Source of the DNA: Prorocentrum cordatum
Lineage: Eukaryota > Sar > Dinophyceae > Prorocentrales > Prorocentraceae
NCBI GenBank assembly: GCA_963575745.1
Contig: CAUYUJ010007224.1
Location: 1,036,234 to 1,100,233, forward strand
DNA: 64,000 bases
Direction: 5' to 3'
Each line of letters begins with the position of its first letter. The first letter of the stretch is position 1. The position numbers and the translations under genes were made by a program. The notes below the pieces were generated by a model. The model worked only from the letters and a program-made list of their open reading frames with translations, was not told the origin of the DNA and made no database searches. This document shows positions 55,551 through 64,000 of the stretch, piece by piece.

Positions 55551-55650
55551 GCATATGCATCCTCATCCTCGTCACCGCCAACGTCATCACTTCACTATGC
55601 TCACCATCAACACCACCATCACCACCGTCAACATCACCATCATACGTATG
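55135..55650. repeat. (ATC)n microsatellite
   Basis: About 500 bp of CATCATCAT with AAC, AGC and CGT interruptions. His- and Ile-rich frames are artefacts. Confidence 0.95.
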
Positions 55651-55811
55651 TATATCCATGTTCGTAGTCATATTATGTTTTACCTGCCTATGCGACTACC
55701 CTTATAGTGATGTGGAGGTTCGGGGAGTGCGGGGGGGGCGGGGGACCAACGTCACACTCTATCGATTGGAGAGGCCTGACGGCCGGTGCCGCCGACCCTG
55801 ATCGAAAGGGC

Positions 55812-56340
55812 TAGGAGTGGGAGGAGGAGGAGGAGGAGGAGGAGGAGGAGGAGGAGGAGGAGGAGGGGGAGGAGGAGGAGGAGGAGGAGGAGGAGGAGGA
55901 GGAAGGAGGAGGAGGAGGAGGAGGAGGGAGGAGGAGGAGCGGAGGAGGAGGAGAGGAGGAGGAGGAGGCAGGAGGAGGAAGGAGGAGGAGTAGGAGTAGG
56001 AGAAGAGGAGGAGGAGGAGGAAGTGCATCCGTTGTGTGCCCGCTCGAAGAAAGTTCGCCCCGGGAGTGTGATATTCTGACTTGGGACGTGCTCCCGGAAG
56101 AGGAAGAAGTGCATCTCGGGCGTGCCCGCTCTAGGAAAATGCGCTCTAGAGGGGTGGTATTTTGACTCGGAGCCCGCTCCCGGGACGCCTCTGCGGGAGG
56201 AGGAGGAGGAGGAGGAGGAGGAGGAGGAGGAGAAGGGGGAGAGGAGCAGGAGGAGGAGGAGGAGGAAAAGGAGGAGGAGGAGGAGGAGGAGGAGGAGGAG
56301 GAAGTGCATCCCGTGCGTGCCCGCTCGAGGAAAGTGCGCC
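55812..56340. repeat. (GGA)n tracts interleaved with a GTGCATCCCGTG unit
   Basis: GGA tracts at 55812-56022 and 56196-56304. After each comes GAAGTGCATC...GTGCCCGCTCGAGGAAAGTG...GCCCC; three copies (56021, 56107, 56303), the first two in tandem at about 86 bp. Confidence 0.85.
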
Positions 56341-56554
56341 CCGGCGGGCGTCGCATCTGCCCCGGGACCCCCCCCCTGCGGGGAAGGGATCAAAGGGAAG
56401 GGGCTTCCCTTCGACTCCACTAGGACGTCGTTTAATTTCGTTTTGGGTAGCGCGCTTGAGGAGGAGAGCCCTGGGAGGCGGAGAACGGAGACGACGGAGA
56501 CGACGAGTCGAACGGAGAAGCCCCTCACACACACGCCGACAGGGTCGGCGGATT

Positions 56555-56990
56555 TCACTATCGATACCATTATCGGTCGCACAATCGATCGCACTATCAA
56601 TATCACAATCGATCTCACGATCCCTCGCACTATCGATCTCACTATCGATGTCACGATCGTCTCGCAATCGACCTCACTTTCGACTTCACAATTGATCCAA
56701 CTATCGATCTCACTGTCGATATCACAATCGATCCAACGATCGACCTGATTTCCGAATTCACATCGATCTGACTATCGATCCCACTATCGGTCTCAGCATC
56801 GATCTCATTAGCGATGTGATGATCGATATCATTATCCATGTCAATTTCGATCTCACTACAGATCTCACTATCGATATCATTATCGGTCTTACCATCAATT
56901 TCGCTATCGATCTCACGATCGATCACACTATTAATCTCACTATCGATCTCACTATCGATCGCACTATCAACCTCACTATCGATATCCCGG
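56555..56990. repeat. ATCGATCTCACT minisatellite
   Basis: About 36 units of roughly 12 bp (CACTATCGATCT and variants with ATCGATAT, ACAATCGATC). Dense in ATCGAT and GATC sites. Confidence 0.92.
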
Positions 56991-56995
56991 GTCAT

Positions 56996-57350
56996 CGCGG
57001 GACACTACGGGACACCACGGGACACCACGGGACACCATCGGGACACCATCGGGACACCATCGGGACACCATCGGGACACCATCGGGACACCACGGCGGGA
57101 CGCCGCGGGGCATCGCGGGACACCACGGGATACCAGGGGACCTCTTGGACACCATCACGGGGCAGCACGGGACACCGCGGGTCACCGCGGGACACCATGG
57201 GACACCACGGGACACCACGGGACACCATCGGGACAAAACGGCGGGTCACCGCGGGGCGCAATCGACACGCCACTAGGACATCATCGGGACACCAATTGAG
57301 GCACCGCGGGACACCACAGGACACCATCGAGACACCACGGCGGGACACCC
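56996..57350. repeat. GGGACACCATC minisatellite
   Basis: Tandem units of 10-12 bp, mainly GGGACACCATC and GGGACACCAC, directly following the ATCGAT minisatellite. Confidence 0.93.
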
Positions 57351-57539
57351 TTGGCACACGCTCGCCGCGGGCTAGCCGTAGGAGGGTTCATTCCGTTCGC
57401 CCCCCCACGCAGCTTCGCCCCGCCCGCACGCACAACGCGTACCCGAAACCGAAATCATTCCCCGTGGGGAGCTCTCTGTCCCACTGCGATCTCGCCCCCT
57501 CGCCCCCGATTCATACCAGAAGGACGTAGCTCGAATCAC

Positions 57540-57860
57540 AGCGCTGCAAAGGGGCGTGCAGCCAAGTGGCAGGAGCTGGTCCTGGCCGAGACGGTGTGGG
57601 CTTGCCTCAGTCGCCCTGGGCCCGACCTCCCCCTGGAAGCCGAGCTCAAGCGAGCGCGGGTGCGCTGCGAGGATCGCCCAGGCACAGCCGCGAGGCCGCA
57701 GGCTCTGGTGGCCGGCGCTGCCCTGTTGGCCACAGCCGCGCAGGTCGGCCAACGGCGCGACGAGCAGCGGAGCGCCTCGCGCCCAGCCAGCAGCCGAGCG
57801 ATGGCCGCGCGGACGGTCGCGACGGGAGCGACACGGGTGGCGGCGGGGTCTCCTGCACGG
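57540..57860 (+). CDS. Possible exon (uncertain)
   Basis: One frame reads GRAAKWQELVLAETVWACLS, then LPLEAELKRARVRCEDRP, a helical-looking stretch. There are no clear splice sites or homologues, and all frames stay open in this GC-rich block. Sequence 57860-58610 is equally uninformative. Confidence 0.15.
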
Positions 57861-58624
57861 GAGCCGCCGCCGAAGCGGCAGAGAGGAGGCATCAGGTCGG
57901 CAGCAGAGCGGGTCCCGCCCGCCGCGCCCCCGGCCTGCGGAGGACGGCGCGGCGATGCGACCGCAGGCTGCGCGCGGCCACGTGATGTTCGTCGGAGGTG
58001 GCGCTGTTGCCCGCCAAGGGTGCAGGTTTTACTCCTCCACGGCCCGCAGCGGGCTGCCGATGGTCTGCGGCCCAGGGGACAACGCAGTGGGCAGCAGAAG
58101 AGGAGGAGGCGCATCGAGAGGTTCCTCGACGGAAGGCGCACCACGGACGCGAGGGCCGTCTTGGCGTCGAGGAGCCTCCAGGCCAGGGACCCACAGGCGG
58201 AGCGGCGGCAGCTTGGTTAGCCGGGCCACGTTGCCGACGGCACCCGTCTCGCCAAAACCAGTGAATCAGAACTTGTTCGCCGCCGAGGCTTCTAAGATGC
58301 CTTCCCCCCTCCCCCTAATTACTCCCCTGTGCGCGCCGCCAAGGAGGGGGGGGGCGACACCAACGAGGTATCACTCGCATCCAGGCCTGCGCTGGGGTGC
58401 GAGCGTTGTTCCTGAACGACGGGAGCAGGGCGCCGATCCCAAAACGAGGCCAGCGCTGCAGCGGGAGCACTCGAGTTCATGCAGGCGCCGATCGTGGCGC
58501 TGCCCGCCGCCGTCGGGCCCGACCGCCGCACGCCGCTGACGTTTTGAGCTGTGCGGGCTTGCTTGCGCGCCGCAGGACGGTCCCGCCGGCCGCGGCGAGG
58601 CTGTAGCGTAGCAAACTATATTGC

Positions 58625-59095
58625 CGATAAGTCCGCCTCATCATCGTCATAATCATCATCAGCAGCATCATCATTAGCATCATCAGCATCATAATCATCA
58701 TCCTCCTCAGCAGTGCCATCATCAGCACCATCACCATCATCATCATCAGCCTCATCAGCATCACCGCCTTCATCATTACCGACACCATCATCATCAGCAG
58801 CAGCATCATTATCATCATCTTCAGCTTCATCCTCATCATCCTCGTCAGCATAATCAGCATAATCGGCAACAACATCAGCATTATGACCACTATCACTGTC
58901 ATCATAAGCATGATCGTCATTAACGTCCTCATCACCATCATTATCATCATCACCATCAGCATTGCAATGGTCATCACCATTATCAGCATCACCCTCATCA
59001 TCACCATAATCACCATCACCTTCATAATCCTCATCATCCTCATCATCATCTTCATCATCACCATCACCACCGTCATTATCTTCATAACCCCCTCC
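58625..59095. repeat. Degenerate (ATC)n tract
   Basis: CATCATCAGCAT with many interruptions, about 470 bp. The following 59100-59900 is CT-rich then mixed, with no recognised gene. Confidence 0.9.
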
Positions 59096-59911
59096 TCCCT
59101 CACACATATCCTGCTCACTCTCTCTTCCTCCTCCCCCTTTCCGACTCGCCCCACGAAGCAGAGCCGCCCCGATTGGGAAGAGTTACGGGCTCGGTCATAA
59201 GGGTCGCGGCTCGCCATGCCGCCACGGCCGCGCCGTCCTTTTGTTTCGGCGCACCGACCACTTCTCCCCTTCGCCCCACTCCCCCTTCTATCCTCCTGCC
59301 CACAATCATCTCCATCCCCCCGTCATTCTTCCCCAGATACCCCCCCCCCCGAGGGCGCATGGTTGTGGCATCCTTGTCTCTTGCCTGGCTGGAGGCGTTG
59401 GTGACTGGGCACCCGCTGCCCTGAGGATGCGTTGTGTCAGCGCTGGCCTGTGACTTCGGCTGAGTTCCGTTCCTCGCTGGGCCACCAGGGTTGGCACCAT
59501 CACACACTTCTCGTCTGGAATGTGTGGCCATCCCCCAATGGCTCCCCCCCCCACTCCCCTCGGTTCCTCGCTCGATCGGCCCTGCGCTGTTGGTCGCTCG
59601 CTCTCCGATGCTGGCGAGATGTCCTCTACATTGCCGTTGCCTTCTCTCGTGTCCTAGACCTGCTCCTTCCGAAGAAGAGAAAGCACGTAAAACATACAGA
59701 TTCGGGAATCCGCGCAGACGTCTTGGATCGGCGCGAGGCGCTCCGCTCGCCAGGGAGAGGTGTCCAGCGCCGATCCCCGAAGTCCGCGCTGGCCCCCGCT
59801 AAGAATGTCGATTCGCACCCAGCAGGGTGAGGTTACCACACTGACAATAATCAGAGGAGACAACTGGACCACAGTCACCGAGAATCCATCGGGGCAGGAC
59901 CGACGTGGCGC

Positions 59912-60025
59912 CGCTCGGACGTGCACTTCTTTTCCGGAAAGGACCATCGAGGAGCATGTCGAGGCATCTTGCGAACAAGTGCACGCACGAAACCGAAAAA
60001 TGCACGGGGAATGGACGTCCGAGCG
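59912..60025 (+). mobile_element. Short inverted-repeat element, copy 4 (best preserved)
   Basis: Perfect 11-bp terminal inverted repeats CGCTCGGACGT / ACGTCCGAGCG bounding 114 bp. Subterminal GTGCACTTCTTTTCCGG mirrors the inverted GTGCATTTTTCGG. No ORF, so non-autonomous. Confidence 0.88.
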
Positions 60026-60144
60026 TTGGCGGTGGCACGCCCGAGCGTCGTCCTGTGCTGGGTGGCGCTGGGGCGTGCCACCGCCCAGGGGTCGGCCTCT
60101 TGCTGATGGGCTCTCAGTGGCGGTGGTCCATGTTTTCCCCTGTG

Positions 60145-60358
60145 AACTCCTCCTCCTCCTCCTCCTCCTCCTCCTCCTCCTCCTCCTCCTCCTCCTCCTC
60201 CTCCTCCTCCTCCTCCCCCCCTCCTCCTCTCCTCCTCCTCCCCCTCCTCCTCCTCCTCCTCCCCATTCCCCCTCCCCCTCCCCCTCCTCCGCCTCCTCCT
60301 CATCATCCTCCTCTTCCTCCTTCTCCGCCTCCTCCTTCTCCTCCTCCTCCTCCTCCTT
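60145..60358. repeat. (CTC)n tract
   Basis: Pyrimidine triplets ending directly at the SL relic that heads LINE 2. Confidence 0.95.
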
Positions 60359-60379
60359 CCGTAGCCATTGTGGCTCAAG
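60359..60379 (+). other. Spliced-leader relic heading LINE 2
   Basis: Matches 20 of 21 SL positions; the only difference is T to G within CCATTTTGG. It lies about 390 bp upstream of the ORF1 ATG and in the same orientation, as expected if a trans-spliced LINE transcript was reverse transcribed. Confidence 0.85.
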
Positions 60380-62097
60380 TTCGAAACGTTTCCTTGGCGC
60401 TTCGAGCTTGATCGCTGCCGAGGGGACGGCTCAGAGCGCCCCTCTTGCGAGGACAGGCCTCGCGGCACAGGAGTTTTAGTGCCCGTGCGTTGTGGCCCAC
60501 CATCTGACCCTCTGGGCTCCACCGTGGAGAGGTGGCGACGACTCTCACCTACAGTCCGCGGTGAGCCCTGCTGTGTGCGATCGTCCTCACCTTCACATGC
60601 ATCGCATGGAAGCTGGCGTTGACGCTGACACTGACCCGACAATCGCATCCTCGAGCTCAGGCCCTGAAGGGGGACGACCGTCGCTCGGCATCTCGCAGTG
60701 GAGGCAGCCGCGGTGTGCGCCGTGCCGCGCGCGCTCGCCCAGCAGCCAGCGGTCCCTCGGGTGTTCCCATGGCTGCTCCCCGTCGCCCTCGTCGTGCTGG
60801 CCGCGCTCGGGGCTCAGGCTGGGATGTCCCGCCGCCTGCTGATGCCGCCGCTTCGCATCGTGGCCCTGACCCTGCTGCAGTTGGTGGTGTCCTGGACCCA
60901 GCTCAGCTCGCGGCCCTGGCGGAGGAGCTGGGAGCGGCCCCCACGTTCCCATCGCAGCCAGGGCCCGCAGTCCGTCACACCCATGCCGGCTGCTCGACGC
61001 CCAGCGGTACACCGCCCTTCGATCCGTGGGCGCAGGCAGCTTCGATGGGTTGCCCCCCTGGCGGCTCTGTCCATCCCCCTGGCCATCATGCTCGTGATGA
61101 TGATGAGCAGCACGCCGCATTCACTCGTGCATTCTACCACGCGGACATCGCTGCCCGTTTCAACCAGTTCCGCGGAGAGTTTGATCACATCGTCTCGGTT
61201 GCCGTCTCGCCCACTGTTCAGCGCAACAATGGCCCGATCCTTGCCACGCTCGCCACGCTCACCCGACAGATCGATGAGCAGGCAAAGCAATTCGACCAGC
61301 AGATCATGGACACCACGAGGCCGATGTTTGATCGGTTTCAGCGTGAACTGCAGGATCAACGTGGTGCGTTTTTTTCCCCAGAGAGTCGAGTCGAATGAGC
61401 AGGCCATCGAGGATCACGCCACCCAGTTCGCCGACCTTCAGAAACAGATGCAGGAACTCAGAGACCAGGCCTCGATCGATCGGAAGATGCCGTCGCGCCC
61501 ACCCGCACCGCCTGGATTTGATCGCGAGGTGGGCCCGACTCAGCTCGTCGCCGCCTCTACTAAGCTCGTTGGCATCGCCTCGGTTCGAGAGACCGTCAAC
61601 AACTTCCTCGGAGAGCTCAACTTCTCCGAGAATGGGGGCTACACGATCACGGCCCTGTCGCCGCTGCCTGCTAAGAAGTTCTCGATCAGCTTCTCGGGGG
61701 CGCCACGCGCCGCGTCCAGAAAGCTCTTGGGGGCCTCAAGTCTGACGGCGCCTGTCGCGAGTTCTACTGCCAGGCCCAAGGTGCCGACCCTGCTCGGCTG
61801 CACTTTGGCCCCGGCAAATCCCCCGAGCAGTTTCGCGGTGATATGTTTCTGCGCAAGATGCGTATTGCCATGCTCGGGCTGGACCCCCAACGCCGCTGGT
61901 TCGTGGATCGTGAGCGTCTGGTCCTTAAGGCTGACTACACCGACGCGCTGCGAGTCGCCCCTCGCCCTGGCGACGAGGCGCCGGAGATCTCGCGGGGCGA
62001 CATCGGCATCCGCACCCTGGGTCTCCACCGGCATGATCTGCAAGAGGCGGTGCGGGGCCAGACGTCTGCGTCGGCTCCTACGCAGCGGTGCATTTAG
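60380..62097 (+). pseudogene. LINE 2 5' UTR and ORF1 (coiled-coil protein), frameshifted
   Basis: 60380-60768 is 5' UTR. ORF1 probably starts at ATG 60769 (CCCATGG context; MAAPRRPRRAGRARGSGWDV), basic at its N terminus. It continues through ARFNQFRGEFDHIVSVAVSP to about 61370, then shifts frame in a T7C4 run into NEQAIEDHATQFADLQKQMQ, a coiled coil typical of LINE ORF1 trimerisation. A second shift in GGGGGC near 61700 leads to RRVQKALGGLKSDGACREFY and ends at 62097. ORF1 proteins bind LINE RNA and chaperone nucleic acid; that role is inferred from position, basic character and coiled coil. Confidence 0.65.
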
Positions 62098-62150
62098 CAG
62101 CTTCACCGATCTGTCCCTCTTACCTGTGAGTAAAGTCGGAAGGGCGGCGG

Positions 62151-64000
62151 ATGCCGAGCTTGCAGTCTCTCTCGTGGAATGCGCGCGCAGTGCTTCAATT
62201 TGGGGGCGCCGAGGCATCGCCTAAGCTCAAGTACCTGCATCGTCTTCGCCCTGGGTCTGCTATCGTTGCCCTTCAGGAGGTGCATGCAGATCGTACCGAG
62301 CTGAACGACTTCGTCTCTAGGTCTTCGGCCACTGCCATCGTCCCTAGCAGCTTCTGCGAGGATAGCGATGGGGGGAGGTTCGAGGGGCAGGCGGGGTTGC
62401 AGTTGTTCTTCCTCCATTCTCTTCTTCTTCTTCCGTCAGCAGCTGTGCGGCGCCCTCAGTCACGGGCAGGGTGCTACGCGTGGACATAGTGCTCGGGGTG
62501 ACACAGCTGGGGATTTTCAATGTGCACAATCATGGCCTGACTCGGGCTGAGGTTCTCCGCGTCTGTGAGCAGATCGACGGAGCCCTTCGTCAGGCTGCTG
62601 CTGATAACCCATAAGCGTGCATGGGGGACTTCATCTACAGATTTGATTCTTCTATCATATTTCATCGCCCGTGCGGCGCTACGACACAGCTCACGCACGA
62701 CCACAAGGTTCATGCGCCATTTTGGGCTTCGACCTTGAGTAAGATGATGGACGTTGGCTCTGAGTCGCCGGCTCACTTCTGTAAGTCCACCAACTCTGTC
62801 AACATCGTCGACCGCTTCCTCTGCTCTGCTACGGGCTGGATGATGTGCCAGATGATGACCGACGCGTGCACTATCGACAGCCCTGAAGCGCTTAGCCCCA
62901 CAGGTGTCTCTGACCACGCAGCGCTCACCGTTCGTATTCGTCTTCGCGGAGCTCGCCCTCAGCAGGAACGACCGATCCCGAAGCACATCTTTACGTCCAA
63001 GTTATTTCAACAGAGGCTGCAGGGGATGCTCGCTGACCGCTGCGACGACCTTCTTCGTTGGTGTCCACCGACAGCAACAGATCATTACAAGTCCATGATG
63101 AAAGAGGCAGCCCGAGAGACACGGGATCGTCTGTTCTACACTGCTCCTGATCTCCCAGGTACGTTGCACGCGGGATCGCCCGAGCAGTCTGGCGGCGTCA
63201 AGACGCCGCCCTGGCCTCGCAGCTCATGGAGCCCTCCCAGCGCGCCATCGACGCGCTGGCGATCGAGGGCTCGCAGGTCCTGCTGCGCCACGCCCCGACC
63301 TTCGAGCACTGGCCCGATGGGGTTCATCGGCTTCTTGTCTGCGAAAAAAAGAGGTTGCTGCTGCCTCTGCTGAACAGGGCCCCCAGGGCACGTCCTCAGC
63401 ATGGAGGCCTAGCTCTGCATCGCTTCTTCGGGCACTCGAAAGGAAGGCCTCTATCTGGGCTCCGTTCTCGAAGCGTCTCATTCTGTCCGCGGTCTGCACC
63501 CCTGAGGGCCCCGTCGCAGATTCCCAGAGGAGGACCTCGGCCCACGCGGCCTACTGGACCCCAGCTTTCGCCAAGAAGGAGCCCCAGACAGCCCTCACTC
63601 AGAAGTGCCTCGATCGGTTCCTCACGAAGGCCTCCCATATCAACATCCAGAGCCCGCCGGCCCCCATGTTCAGGAAGGTGCTGAAGCGGGCCAAGCACCC
63701 CGCCCCTGGGGTGGACGGGCTCCAGTACGCTGCCTGGTTGGCGTGCGACTATGGCGCGTGGCTCGTATGTTTGGGTGGCTACGCCAAGGTCAATCATTAG
63801 ATGCGTCTGGTAGTGTGACCCTCCAGGCTTTCCTCCCTAATGGCTCCGACGAGGCTGACCAACCTTCAGGATTACGTGCCCGACCCCCCGACAGATGCCC
63901 TGTTCTTGGATTGGGAAACGCTGACGTAAAGGTTCTTAGCTCTGTCACGAATCGCATCCTCGAGCCAGTAGTCAAGGCGGTTACCCCTGCGTCGCAGCGA
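62151..64000 (+). pseudogene. LINE 2 ORF2: endonuclease-reverse transcriptase, broken and truncated by window
   Basis: ATG 62151 starts MPSLQSLSWNARAVLQ...SAIVALQEVHADRTEL, the W-N-x-R and Q-E motifs of APE-type endonuclease. After a frame change near 62400 it reads RVLRVDIVLGVTQLGIFNVH, an in-frame TAA at 62612, then MGDFIYRFDSS (GDF motif) and SPTGVSDHAALTV (SDH motif) near 62900. Further shifts near 63170 and 63340 lead to KHPAPGVDGLQYAAW at about 63690, the entry motif of LINE reverse transcriptase, and RCPVLGLGNADVKVLSS at about 63895. The YxDD region lies beyond the window. It differs in family from LINE 1 (no shared motif wording). Confidence 0.75.

Noticed and set aside
55130-55801. 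Histidine-rich or Ile-rich protein
   Set aside because: Translation of the (ATC)n microsatellite.
61639-62217. 192-residue minus-strand frame opposite LINE 2
   Set aside because: Antisense shadow of ORF1, which has recognisable coiled-coil and order.
1-64000. tRNA, rRNA or SL RNA genes
   Set aside because: Looked for by eye and none found convincingly; a covariance-model scan would be decisive.

Overview
This window reads as nuclear DNA of a dinoflagellate alga. The main evidence is four copies or relics of the dinoflagellate spliced-leader (SL) sequence at 18302-18322 (-), 19480-19500 (+), 27762-27782 (-) and 60359-60379 (+). Supporting signs are multi-exon genes with GT and probable GC donors, dinoflagellate-style LINEs and a hAT-like gene, intronic repeats shared between unrelated genes, and very high GC with abundant (GGA)n/(CTC)n and (ATC)n tracts. 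A run of exactly 100 N (31372-31471) shows it is an assembled scaffold. Nothing suggests a bacterial, organellar or viral source. Most long open frames are repeat-derived and are not annotated as genes.

Layout. 0.6-1.3 kb: frameshifted eIF5A-like copy. 1.7-6.1 kb: microsatellites and minisatellites. 6361-7431 (-): intact DNA cytosine-5 methyltransferase. 8.7-9.8 kb: tandem duplication lying against gene A. 9789-16750 (-): gene A, five exons, unknown function, with a C-terminal segment weakly like an AdoMet-methyltransferase motif. 16.9-20.2 kb: intron-type repeats, a 227-bp palindrome, an array of hairpins and two SL-bearing repeats. About 21240-27782 (-): gene B, a hAT-transposase-like gene with at least eight exons that starts directly at an SL sequence. 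28.2-28.9 kb: second copy of a TAGCTT-repeat element whose first copy forms the 3' end of a gene A intron. 29774-30652 (-): gene C, an unknown Cys-rich protein. 31-43 kb: 386-bp satellite and low-complexity DNA. 43414-48197 (+): LINE with endonuclease, reverse transcriptase and zinc fingers, plus a downstream ORF, carrying several frameshifts. 48-60 kb: repeats, four copies (with one at 38.7 kb) of a ~115-bp inverted-repeat element, and a possible RNase H-like retroelement tail. 60359-64000 (+): second, different LINE (ORF1 and ORF2), headed by an SL relic and cut by the window end.

How the parts fit together. The window appears to record mRNA recycling followed by intron gain. SL-capped transcripts (gene B and the second LINE) seem to have been copied back into DNA with their leaders. 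Gene B is nevertheless interrupted by introns. One of them holds the same 0.9-1.0 kb repeat that sits in an intron of the unrelated gene A, as expected of transposon-like introns (introners). Another gene B intron is almost pure poly(A) in sense. The LINEs are plausible sources of reverse transcriptase for this recycling.
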